Shown: positions 1 to 5,904 of the stretch, one piece after another
Layout of the letters: every line of letters starts with the position of its first letter
How positions within the stretch are numbered: the stretch's first letter is position 1
Source: Pseudomonadota bacterium
GTDB lineage: Bacteria; Pseudomonadota; Alphaproteobacteria; Rhodospirillales; Casp-alpha2
NCBI GenBank assembly: GCA_022563215.1
Contig: JADFNT010000006.1
Location: 1 to 16,469 of the forward strand
Length of the DNA: 16,469 bases
Direction: 5' to 3'
Translations under genes and position numbers: made by a program
Notes under the pieces: model-generated
Databases searched by the model: none
What the model saw: only the letters and a program-made list of their open reading frames with translations
Told to the model about the DNA's origin: nothing

Positions 1-105
1 CTGTCGGCCGCCGACCACAGGCCGAAATACTACGCCGACAAGCACAAGAATTATCCGCCCGACATCGACCGCGACCCGGCCAGGGAATACGTCTTCAGGG
101 TCTAG
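1..105 (+). CDS. C-terminal end of an unidentified protein (5' truncated by window edge)
   Basis: The first reading frame is open from base 1 to a TAG at 103-105, giving 34 residues that end in PAREYVFRV. About 30 of the 34 codons end in G or C, matching the real genes here, so I read it as coding sequence. The tail is very polar and rich in Lys, Asp and Tyr (ADKHKNYPPDIDRDPARE), with no membrane segment. I do not recognise the family. The gene begins before the window, and its stop lies 57 bases before the next gene on the same strand. Confidence 0.55.
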   Translation: MSAADHRPKYYADKHKNYPPDIDRDPAREYVFRV

Positions 106-162
106 CCGCTTATAGACGCCCCCAAGGCCATACCCTAAGCCCCCGCCCTCGGACCCCCGCCA

Positions 163-1011
163 ATGGATCCACTCGTCCTTACCCTGGTTCTGACGGCGGC
201 GGTCCTTCACGCGAGCTGGAACGCGCTGGTCAAGAGCGGCGGCGACCCGTGGGTGCGCCTCGCCGTGGTCAATGGCGTCGGCATCGTTTGCGCCGCCGCC
301 CTACTGCCCTTCGTCGAGGCGCCGAATGCCGAGGCCTGGCCGTTCATTCTCGGGTCGGTCGCCGTTCATCAGGTCTATTTCGTCTGCGTCGCCCTGCAAT
401 ACCGGTTCGGGGACCTGTCCCACGTCTATCCGATCTCGCGCGGCACCGCCCCGATCCTGGTCGCCGGCGCGGCGTTTATTTTCGCCGGCGAAACCCTGAG
501 CCCGGCCGGCATCGCCGCGGTGATCGTCATTTGCGCCGCCATCATCAGCCTGACGTTCGACAGCCGTTGGCGGACGGGCGAAGGCAAAGGCGTGTTCTTC
601 GCGCTGTGCACCAGCGTCACCATCGGCGCTTACACGGTGATCGACGGCTTAGGCGGACGGACGGCGGACGATGTGTTCTCCTATATCGTCTACCTGTTCC
701 TGATTGACGGGATTCCCTTTGGGTTGCTGGTGATCTTCATGCGCCGGCGCGTCCTCGGGCGGTCCCTGAAGGCGCACTGGAAGACCGGCGCCATCGGCGG
801 GGTCCTGGCCTATCTGGGATATGGGCTGGTGATTTGGGCGATGACCCTGACGCCGATGACCTATGTCTCGGCGCTGCGCGAGACCAGCGTCATCCTGGCG
901 GCGTTGATCGGCGCCATCATGCTCGGCGAACCCTTTGGCCGGCGGCGCGTCATCGCCGCCGCCGGCGTCGCCTTCGGCGTCGTGCTGTTGCAATTCAGCC
1001 AGGGAACATAA
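163..1011 (+). CDS. EamA/DMT-family membrane transporter
   Basis: A 282-residue inner-membrane protein of the drug/metabolite transporter superfamily. The sequence is almost all hydrophobic segments, consistent with about ten helices in two EamA repeats (roughly residues 3-130 and 145-280). The N-terminal helix carries HASWNALVK, typical of one DMT subgroup. The first half contains YPISRGTAPILVAGAAF and the second ends with the usual SALRETSVILAALIGAIMLGE, followed by a last helix. Length is normal for the family. The ATG has no obvious Shine-Dalgarno sequence. The substrate cannot be read from the sequence; DMT members export amino acids, nucleotides, sugars or drugs. It converges on the nucleotidyltransferase at 1031-1834 with 19 bases between them and no visible terminator. 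Whether it serves the hopanoid locus is open. Confidence 0.9.
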   Translation: MDPLVLTLVLTAAVLHASWNALVKSGGDPWVRLAVVNGVGIVCAAALLPFVEAPNAEAWPFILGSVAVHQVYFVCVALQYRFGDLSHVYPISRGTAPILVAGAAFIFAGETLSPAGIAAVIVICAAIISLTFDSRWRTGEGKGVFFALCTSVTIGAYTVIDGLGGRTADDVFSYIVYLFLIDGIPFGLLVIFMRRRVLGRSLKAHWKTGAIGGVLAYLGYGLVIWAMTLTPMTYVSALRETSVILAALIGAIMLGEPFGRRRVIAAAGVAFGVVLLQFSQGT

Positions 1012-1030
1012 AAAGGTTTTTGAGGGGGCG

Positions 1031-1834
1031 TTATTCGCCGGGGGCCTGGTTGACCTGGGGCTGTTCGGGCGATGGGGGTTCCTCGGCGACGAAATCGCTG
1101 ACCAGCGGCATGACGATCTTTTGCGCCCGCAGCAAGTCGGAAGGGAAATCGATCTCGATCCAGGGGATGCCGGTGATGTCCTCGTAACCGAAGGTGCCCT
1201 CGGGTTCGGCCGCCAGCACGTCGCGCATGGCTTCTTCGTAGGTGACGTCGAATTCGCCCCTGTCGATATAGACCCCGGCGGCATCGGCGATTTTGGCCGC
1301 GACATCGCCCGACATTTTCAAAAAACCCGGCCACTCGCCGATGTCGTCATAGTCGTCGGTGACCTGTTTGCCGAAATCGACCGGCTCGCCGTCGCGGATA
1401 CAAAGCTTCACCGGCTCTTCGCCGGGTACGAAATCACGGTCGATGAGGAAGCAACTGTCGTGCACGGAACGAATGAGGCGGCTCAACATTTCCGGAGGAT
1501 AGAGAACGTCCGAATCCATGAACAGGACGTCTTCGCCGCTGCGCAATTCCTCGTCCGCGGTCCATAGCGAAAGGATCGGGCCTTCCTTGAAACGGGGATT
1601 GAAAACGGAGCGGACAAACCCATCAGGGGCCACTTTTTCGGCCTCGGCCAAAAGGTCTTCCTTGCGGTGGCCGACGACCAGGACAAGCTCGTCGACGCCG
1701 AGCGCCTTCAGAATCCCGATATGGCGTTCGAGAAGCGTCTTGCCCTCGAAACGCAGCAAGGCCTTGGGCAGGTCGTCGTTTTGATCGCCATAAAGACGTC
1801 TTCCGACGCCGGCGGCTAGCATGACCGCTTTCAT
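1031..1834 (-). CDS. LicC/MobA-like sugar-phosphate or phosphocholine nucleotidyltransferase
   Basis: A 267-residue nucleotidyltransferase of the GT-A fold. The N-terminus carries the signature LAAGVGRRL (residues 6-14) followed by P23-K24, which bind the NTP. A metal-binding D-S-D is at residues 107-109 (LFMDSDVLY), and the C-terminal part holds the WIEIDFPSDLLRA motif seen in LicC-type enzymes. Such enzymes transfer CMP, UMP or similar from an NTP to phosphocholine or a sugar phosphate; the substrate here is unknown. About 20 residues after the fold form an acidic, proline-rich tail (EEPPSPEQPQVNQAPGE) not needed for the family. It lies 92 bases downstream of hpnA on the same strand, so it may be co-transcribed and could activate a head group, but this is inferred from position only. 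Confidence 0.82.
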   Translation of the reverse strand: MKAVMLAAGVGRRLYGDQNDDLPKALLRFEGKTLLERHIGILKALGVDELVLVVGHRKEDLLAEAEKVAPDGFVRSVFNPRFKEGPILSLWTADEELRSGEDVLFMDSDVLYPPEMLSRLIRSVHDSCFLIDRDFVPGEEPVKLCIRDGEPVDFGKQVTDDYDDIGEWPGFLKMSGDVAAKIADAAGVYIDRGEFDVTYEEAMRDVLAAEPEGTFGYEDITGIPWIEIDFPSDLLRAQKIVMPLVSDFVAEEPPSPEQPQVNQAPGE

Positions 1835-1865
1835 CAGACTTTCGCCATTCCCTATTGAACCCAGA

Positions 1866-1911
1866 GGACGGAGTCATAAAACGCCGCCGCCCCTAGGGCA
1901 AGGCTCCGTCC
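1866..1911. repeat. Inverted repeat with nested hairpin between hpnA and the nucleotidyltransferase
   Basis: Perfect 8-base arms GGACGGAG (1866-1873) and CTCCGTCC (1904-1911) enclose a 30-base spacer. The spacer itself contains a small GCCC/GGGC hairpin at 1889-1899. There is no T-run on either side, so it is not a classical rho-independent terminator. It could be an mRNA processing or pausing structure, or a protein-binding site. It lies in the 92-base gap after hpnA. Confidence 0.4.
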
Positions 1912-1926
1912 ATGGGAAAACGCGAA

Positions 1927-2916
1927 TTAATCCAAGTAGCCGTTTTCACGGAACCACCGGACGGCGTCCTGCAGCGCCTTGGCCGCCGGGCGGGGCGCAT
2001 ATCCCAAGGCCCGCGCCGCCTTTTGGTGGGAAAAATACATCTTCTTTTTCGCCATCCTGAGGCCGTCGACGGTGACGAAGGGCTCGCCGCCGCCGGTCAG
2101 GCGCGTCCAGGCTTCGGCCACCACCGCGACGGGCATGATCAGGTTGTGGGGAATCCTGAGCCCCGGCGCCTTGCCGCCGGTGATGCCGGCGATGGTGGAG
2201 AGGATTTGCTTGAGGCTCAGGTTTTCGCCGCCGAGGATATAGCGCTCCCCCACCTGTCCTTTATCGAAGGCCAGCAAGTGGCCTTCGGCGACGTCGTCGA
2301 CGTGGACGACGTTGAGCCCGGTATCCACGTAGGCCGGCATTTTCCCCGACGCCGCCTCGACGATCATGCGCCCGGTGGGGGTCGGCTTGATGTCGCGGGG
2401 GCCGAGGGGCATCGACGGGTTGACGATGACCACCGCCAGGCCCTCGGAGTCCGCCAACTCCCGGACCTCGGCTTCGGCCAGGAACTTGGATTGCTTGTAA
2501 GGCCCGATCATGTTCTCGAACCCGACCGGCGTTTCTTCGTCCGACGCCTGGTCGCCGGGGAGCAGCCCCAAGGTGGCGACGGAAGACGTATAGACGATGC
2601 GCTCGACGCCGGCGTCGGCCGCCGCCAGCATGATCGCCCGGGTTCCTTCCACATTGGCCTTGAACATCGGCGCCGGGTCGGGCGCCCACAACCGGTAATC
2701 GGCGGCGACGTGGAAAAGGCCCCGGCATCCCTTGAGGGCGGAGCGGAGGGTGGCGGGCTCGGTCAGGTCGCCTTCGACCACCTCGACGGCGAGCCCGTCG
2801 AGGTTGCGGCGGTCGCTGGCCGGCCGGACCATGGCGCGCACCTCATGGCCGCGTTCGATCAGCTTTCTGAGGACCGCCGAGCCGACGAATCCGGTAGCGC
2901 CGGTGATAAAAATCAT
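1927..2916 (-). CDS. hpnA: HpnA, hopanoid-associated NAD(P)-dependent sugar epimerase/reductase
   Basis: A 329-residue extended short-chain dehydrogenase/reductase. The Rossmann signature GATGFVG is at residues 6-12 at the very N-terminus. The catalytic set is visible: Ser111/Ser112 in VYTSSVATLG and Tyr140-x-x-x-Lys144 in YKQSKFLAE. Other typical stretches are DLTEPATL, NVEGTR and the C-terminal ALGYAPRPAAKALQDAVRWF. Length and motifs match HpnA of bacterial hopanoid loci, historically annotated as dihydroflavonol-4-reductase-like. Its exact step is not settled; a role in modifying the hopanoid side chain or a sugar head group is usually proposed. The ATG at 2916 places the Rossmann motif right after the start, as expected. 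It is divergent from ispH across about 197 bases, and the nucleotidyltransferase follows on the same strand. Confidence 0.9.
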   Translation of the reverse strand: MIFITGATGFVGSAVLRKLIERGHEVRAMVRPASDRRNLDGLAVEVVEGDLTEPATLRSALKGCRGLFHVAADYRLWAPDPAPMFKANVEGTRAIMLAAADAGVERIVYTSSVATLGLLPGDQASDEETPVGFENMIGPYKQSKFLAEAEVRELADSEGLAVVIVNPSMPLGPRDIKPTPTGRMIVEAASGKMPAYVDTGLNVVHVDDVAEGHLLAFDKGQVGERYILGGENLSLKQILSTIAGITGGKAPGLRIPHNLIMPVAVVAEAWTRLTGGGEPFVTVDGLRMAKKKMYFSHQKAARALGYAPRPAAKALQDAVRWFRENGYLD

Positions 2917-3021
2917 CGGCCGTTTCTTTCGTTCGCTGTCATTCCCGGTCTTCCAGCCAAAAAAAAGTACTCAAATACAGGTTTTGCATTTAAAAAACTT
3001 GCCGAAAAGGGTAAACACCCC

Positions 3022-3050
3022 TTCACCTTTGGCCGGATAGTCCCTATTTT
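3022..3050 (+). promoter_or_regulatory. Candidate sigma70-type promoter for ispH-hpnH
   Basis: In the 197-base hpnA/ispH divergent region, TTCACC (3022-3027) and TATTTT (3045-3050) are spaced by 17 bases. Each matches the consensus at 4 of 6 positions, so this is modest support. Transcription would begin near 3057, about 57 bases before the ispH ATG. Just upstream is a small imperfect repeat (GGGT at 3009-3012, ACCC at 3017-3020) and an A/T-rich stretch at about 2960-3000, unusual in this GC-rich DNA. I saw no convincing matching promoter for hpnA on the other strand. Confidence 0.3.
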
Positions 3051-3060
3051 CAACAATGAT

Positions 3061-3097
3061 CCTTGCCGCCCCTAGGCGCGCTTGGCAATCGGCAAGG
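3061..3097 (+). repeat. Inverted repeat in the ispH 5' leader
   Basis: Perfect 7-base arms CCTTGCC (3061-3067) and GGCAAGG (3091-3097) flank a 23-base spacer. The spacer can also form a CGCC/GGCG hairpin with a CCTA loop (3067-3078). If transcription starts near 3057, the structure sits at the 5' end of the mRNA and ends 16 bases before the ispH start codon. It could affect stability or translation, or be a protein-binding site. No known riboswitch is recognised. Confidence 0.35.
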
Positions 3098-3113
3098 TTA
3101 TTGGGTAACGATC

Positions 3114-4088
3114 ATGGCACCGAAAAAGAACCAGAAAATCGACGTATGGCTGGCCTCCCCGCGCGGGTTTTGCGCCGGTGTGGAGCGCGCCATTGAAATC
3201 GTCGAACGGGCCATCGACCTCTATGGCCCGCCGGTTTACGTGCGCCACGAAATCGTCCACAACAAGCGCGTGGTCGAGACTCTCAGGGCCAAGGGCGCTG
3301 TTTTCGTCGAAGAGGTGGACGACGTGCCCGATGGCGCGGTAACGATTTTCAGCGCCCACGGCGTTTCCGAAACCGTCGAGAACCAGGCCAAGGACCGCAA
3401 CCTGCCGGTCATCGACGCCACCTGCCCGTTGGTGTCCAAGGTCCATAAGGAAGGGCAGAACCACGCCAAGATGGACCGCCAGGTCATTCTGATCGGCCAC
3501 GAGGGCCACCCGGAAGTCGAAGGCACCCAGGGCCGCATTCCCGGCGGCGTGTTGCTGGTGATCAAGCCCAAAGACGTGGCGAAGCTTGATGTCCGGGACC
3601 CGGACAAGCTCGCCTACGTCACCCAAACGACGCTCAGCGTCGATGAGACCCGCGAGGTGATCGAGGCCCTGAAGAAGCGTTTCCCGACCATTATCGGCCC
3701 CGACGTCAAGGACATCTGTTACGCCACCCAGAACCGCCAACAGGCCGTCCGGAACCTGGCCGAACACGTGGATTTACTGCTCGTCGTCGGCGCCACCAAC
3801 AGCTCCAATTCCAACCGCCTGCGCGAGATCGGCACCGAGCTCGGCGTTCCCAGTTACCTGATCGACGATGCCGAAAACCTGGACCCGGCGTGGCTCAAGG
3901 ATGTCGATATCGTCGGCGTCACCGCCGGCGCCTCGGCGCCCGAGGAACTGGTCCAGGAAGTGATCGCCCGTCTTGGCGATTTCGCCGAGGTCAAATTAAC
4001 CAAGGTCCACGGGGTGGAGGAAAACATTACCTTCAAGCTTCCCCGCGAGCTCAAGGAAGCCGTTCGCCAAAACGGACAACACGCCTAG
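3114..4088 (+). CDS. ispH: IspH, 4-hydroxy-3-methylbut-2-enyl diphosphate reductase
   Basis: A 324-residue iron-sulfur enzyme that makes the last step of the MEP pathway, reducing HMBPP to IPP and DMAPP in the cytosol. The three cluster cysteines are present: Cys20 ([10 protein letters not shown]), Cys104 ([13 protein letters not shown]) and Cys202 ([10 protein letters not shown]). Substrate-binding residues are also there: His45 (VRHEIVHN), His132 and Glu134 (GHPEVEGT), TTLSVDET, and NSSNSNRL. The frame stays open to a TTG at 3063, but the ATG at 3114 is preferred: it brings the conserved [10 protein letters not shown] to the expected distance, and the longer version would run through the leader inverted repeat. 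hpnH follows 13 bases after the stop, so the two are very probably co-transcribed. The placement ties isoprenoid supply to hopanoid synthesis. Confidence 0.97.
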   Translation: MAPKKNQKIDVWLASPRGFCAGVERAIEIVERAIDLYGPPVYVRHEIVHNKRVVETLRAKGAVFVEEVDDVPDGAVTIFSAHGVSETVENQAKDRNLPVIDATCPLVSKVHKEGQNHAKMDRQVILIGHEGHPEVEGTQGRIPGGVLLVIKPKDVAKLDVRDPDKLAYVTQTTLSVDETREVIEALKKRFPTIIGPDVKDICYATQNRQQAVRNLAEHVDLLLVVGATNSSNSNRLREIGTELGVPSYLIDDAENLDPAWLKDVDIVGVTAGASAPEELVQEVIARLGDFAEVKLTKVHGVEENITFKLPRELKEAVRQNGQHA

Positions 4089-4101
4089 GGTAGCGGCTTC
4101 C

Positions 4102-5265
4102 ATGTCCATCCCCTTGATCCAGAAAATCCGGGTTGGCGCCTATATCCTTCGCCAACGGCTGAAGGGCGTCGAAAAATACCCCCTGGTCCTGATGCTGGAG
4201 CCGCTGTTCCGCTGCAATCTGGCCTGCGCCGGCTGCGGCAAGATCGACTACGAGGACGAGATCCTCGACAAACGGCTCAGCCTCCGCGAATGCCTGGACG
4301 CGGTCGATGAATGCGGCGCTCCGGTGGTCTCCATCCCCGGCGGCGAGCCCTTGATTCACAAGGATATCGTCGAAATCGTCGAGGGCATCGTCGCCCGCAA
4401 GAAATTCGTTTATCTGTGCACCAACGCCTTGCTGCTGGAAAAGAACCTCGGACGCTTCACGCCGTCGCCGTACCTGACCTTTTCGGTCCATCTCGACGGC
4501 CTGGAGGAACACCACGATCACGCGGTGTCGCAAAAGGGCGTTTTCAAGCGCGCCGTCTCGGCCATCCGCGCCGCCAAGGCCAAGGGCTTCAGGGTCAACG
4601 TCAACTGCACGCTGTTCGATCAGATGAACGCGCGGGAAGTGGCGGATTATTTAGATTTCGTCACCGACGACCTGGGCGTCGAGGGGATTACCGTATCGCC
4701 GGGCTATGCCTATGAACGCGCGCCGGACCAGGAACATTTCCTCAACCGGACCAAGACCAAGCAATTGTTCCGCGACATCTTCAAGCTTCAGGGAAAGATC
4801 AAATGGCGGTTTTCGCAATCGGTCCTGTTCATGGACTTCCTGGCCGGAAACCAGCAATACCAGTGCACGCCTTGGGGCAATCCGACGCGCAACATCTTTG
4901 GATGGCAACGCCCGTGTTATTTGTTGAGCGAGGGATACGCCGAAAGTTTCGATCAGTTGATGACCGAAACCCGGTGGGACGATTACGGCACCGGTAAATA
5001 CGAAAAATGCGCCGACTGCATGGTCCATTGCGGCTACGAGGCGACCGCCGTCACCGATGTCGTCGCCCATCCCCTGAAGGCGCTGGGGGTCTATTTGAAG
5101 GGCATCGACACGGACAGGCCGATGGCCCCGGAAATCCCTCTCGATAATCAGCGTCCGGCCGAATTCGTCTTCGAAGGCCTGATCAAGACGCTGAGCCAGA
5201 AAAAGGCCGAGGAAGAATCACTCAAGGCCGAACGACGGGCCGAGATGGCCAGCAACGCGGCGTAA
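4102..5265 (+). CDS. hpnH: HpnH, adenosyl-hopene transferase (radical SAM)
   Basis: A 387-residue radical SAM enzyme. The cluster motif C-x3-C-x2-C is Cys38, Cys42 and Cys45 (RCNLACAGC), and the SAM-binding GGEP is at 80-83. The C-terminal half contains more cysteines (Cys255, Cys272, and Cys303-x2-Cys306-x3-Cys310 in CADCMVHC), typical of HpnH. Known members add the 5'-deoxyadenosyl radical to diploptene, giving adenosylhopane, the first step of the extended C35 side chain. The usual length is about 340-390 residues. The last 30 or so residues are charged and helical (KKAEEESLKAERRAEM). The final 48 bases overlap, tail to tail, the 3' end of hpnG, which encodes the next enzyme of the pathway. 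Confidence 0.96.
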   Translation: MSIPLIQKIRVGAYILRQRLKGVEKYPLVLMLEPLFRCNLACAGCGKIDYEDEILDKRLSLRECLDAVDECGAPVVSIPGGEPLIHKDIVEIVEGIVARKKFVYLCTNALLLEKNLGRFTPSPYLTFSVHLDGLEEHHDHAVSQKGVFKRAVSAIRAAKAKGFRVNVNCTLFDQMNAREVADYLDFVTDDLGVEGITVSPGYAYERAPDQEHFLNRTKTKQLFRDIFKLQGKIKWRFSQSVLFMDFLAGNQQYQCTPWGNPTRNIFGWQRPCYLLSEGYAESFDQLMTETRWDDYGTGKYEKCADCMVHCGYEATAVTDVVAHPLKALGVYLKGIDTDRPMAPEIPLDNQRPAEFVFEGLIKTLSQKKAEEESLKAERRAEMASNAA

Positions 5266-5904
5266 GGCGGCGATTGCTTTTCGGTTGTTTCCGGCCAAGC
5301 CGATCAGGGCCGGCAAATCCCAGGGATTTTTGAGCAAGCCGGCAAGGATGGCTCCGTACCGGGGATCGCCGGCCTCGGTAATGTTTCCCAAAACCCAATC
5401 CGGTATCGCCTGCCCCGCGGGATCGGCGACGGCCCGGATGACCAGGAACGCCACCTCGGCTTCCTGGGCCGCCCGGGCGACGGCGTGGCTTTCCATATCG
5501 ACGGCGACGGCGTCCGTCCGCGCCGCCAGGGCGCGTTTGGCGGCAAGGGTGGCAACCACCGCGTCGGCGCCGGCCATGGTCCGGGTGTCGATGACTTCGC
5601 CGCCGGCCAATAACCGAAGCACGCTGTCACGCCACGGTTCCGACGTTTCGTAAACCCGGCCGTCATCAACGGCAACGGATTGGGGAATGACCACGGCGCC
5701 GGGTTTCAGGTCAGCGGTCAGACCCCCGGCGGTGCCGAAACTGAGCAACCCCCGGCATCCTTCGGCGGTCAATTGCCGGGCCAGGTCAAAAGCCCGCTGG
5801 GTGCGGGCGCCGCTGCATCTAACGGAAGGCCGCTGGTCAGCCGGGAAAACGCCTAGGCAATCGGCCTCTTGGGTGAGTCCGCAAATGACGCCGAGGTTCT
5901 TCAA
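5218..5904 (-). CDS. hpnG: HpnG, adenosylhopane nucleosidase/phosphorylase
   Basis: A 228-residue protein of the PNP/UDP phosphorylase family. It carries FGTAGGL near residues 56-62, VDMES at 135-139 (ribose-binding Glu138) and RAVAD at 157-161 (Asp161 contacts the base). HpnG removes adenine from adenosylhopane to give the ribosyl/phosphoribosyl hopane. The frame stays open upstream to an ATG at 5967 inside shc. I prefer the TTG at 5904, because homologues begin with a short lead into LGVICGL and the TTG overlaps the shc stop TGA (5901-5903), which suggests translational coupling. It is last in the hpnM-C-D-E-shc-hpnG run and overlaps the end of hpnH on the other strand. The start is uncertain; the identity is firm. 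Confidence 0.92.
   Translation of the reverse strand: MKNLGVICGLTQEADCLGVFPADQRPSVRCSGARTQRAFDLARQLTAEGCRGLLSFGTAGGLTADLKPGAVVIPQSVAVDDGRVYETSEPWRDSVLRLLAGGEVIDTRTMAGADAVVATLAAKRALAARTDAVAVDMESHAVARAAQEAEVAFLVIRAVADPAGQAIPDWVLGNITEAGDPRYGAILAGLLKNPWDLPALIGLAGNNRKAIAALRRVAGHLGPSFGLE

Noticed and set aside
1912..3075. 387-codon plus-strand open frame opposite hpnA
   Set aside because: The hpnA frame has the Rossmann and YxxxK motifs; the opposite frame is rich in Gly, Asp and Arg and crosses the hpnA/ispH regulatory gap.
3063..3113. TTG start for ispH, adding 17 residues
   Set aside because: It would start inside the leader inverted repeat and add residues not seen in the family; ATG 3114 is preferred.
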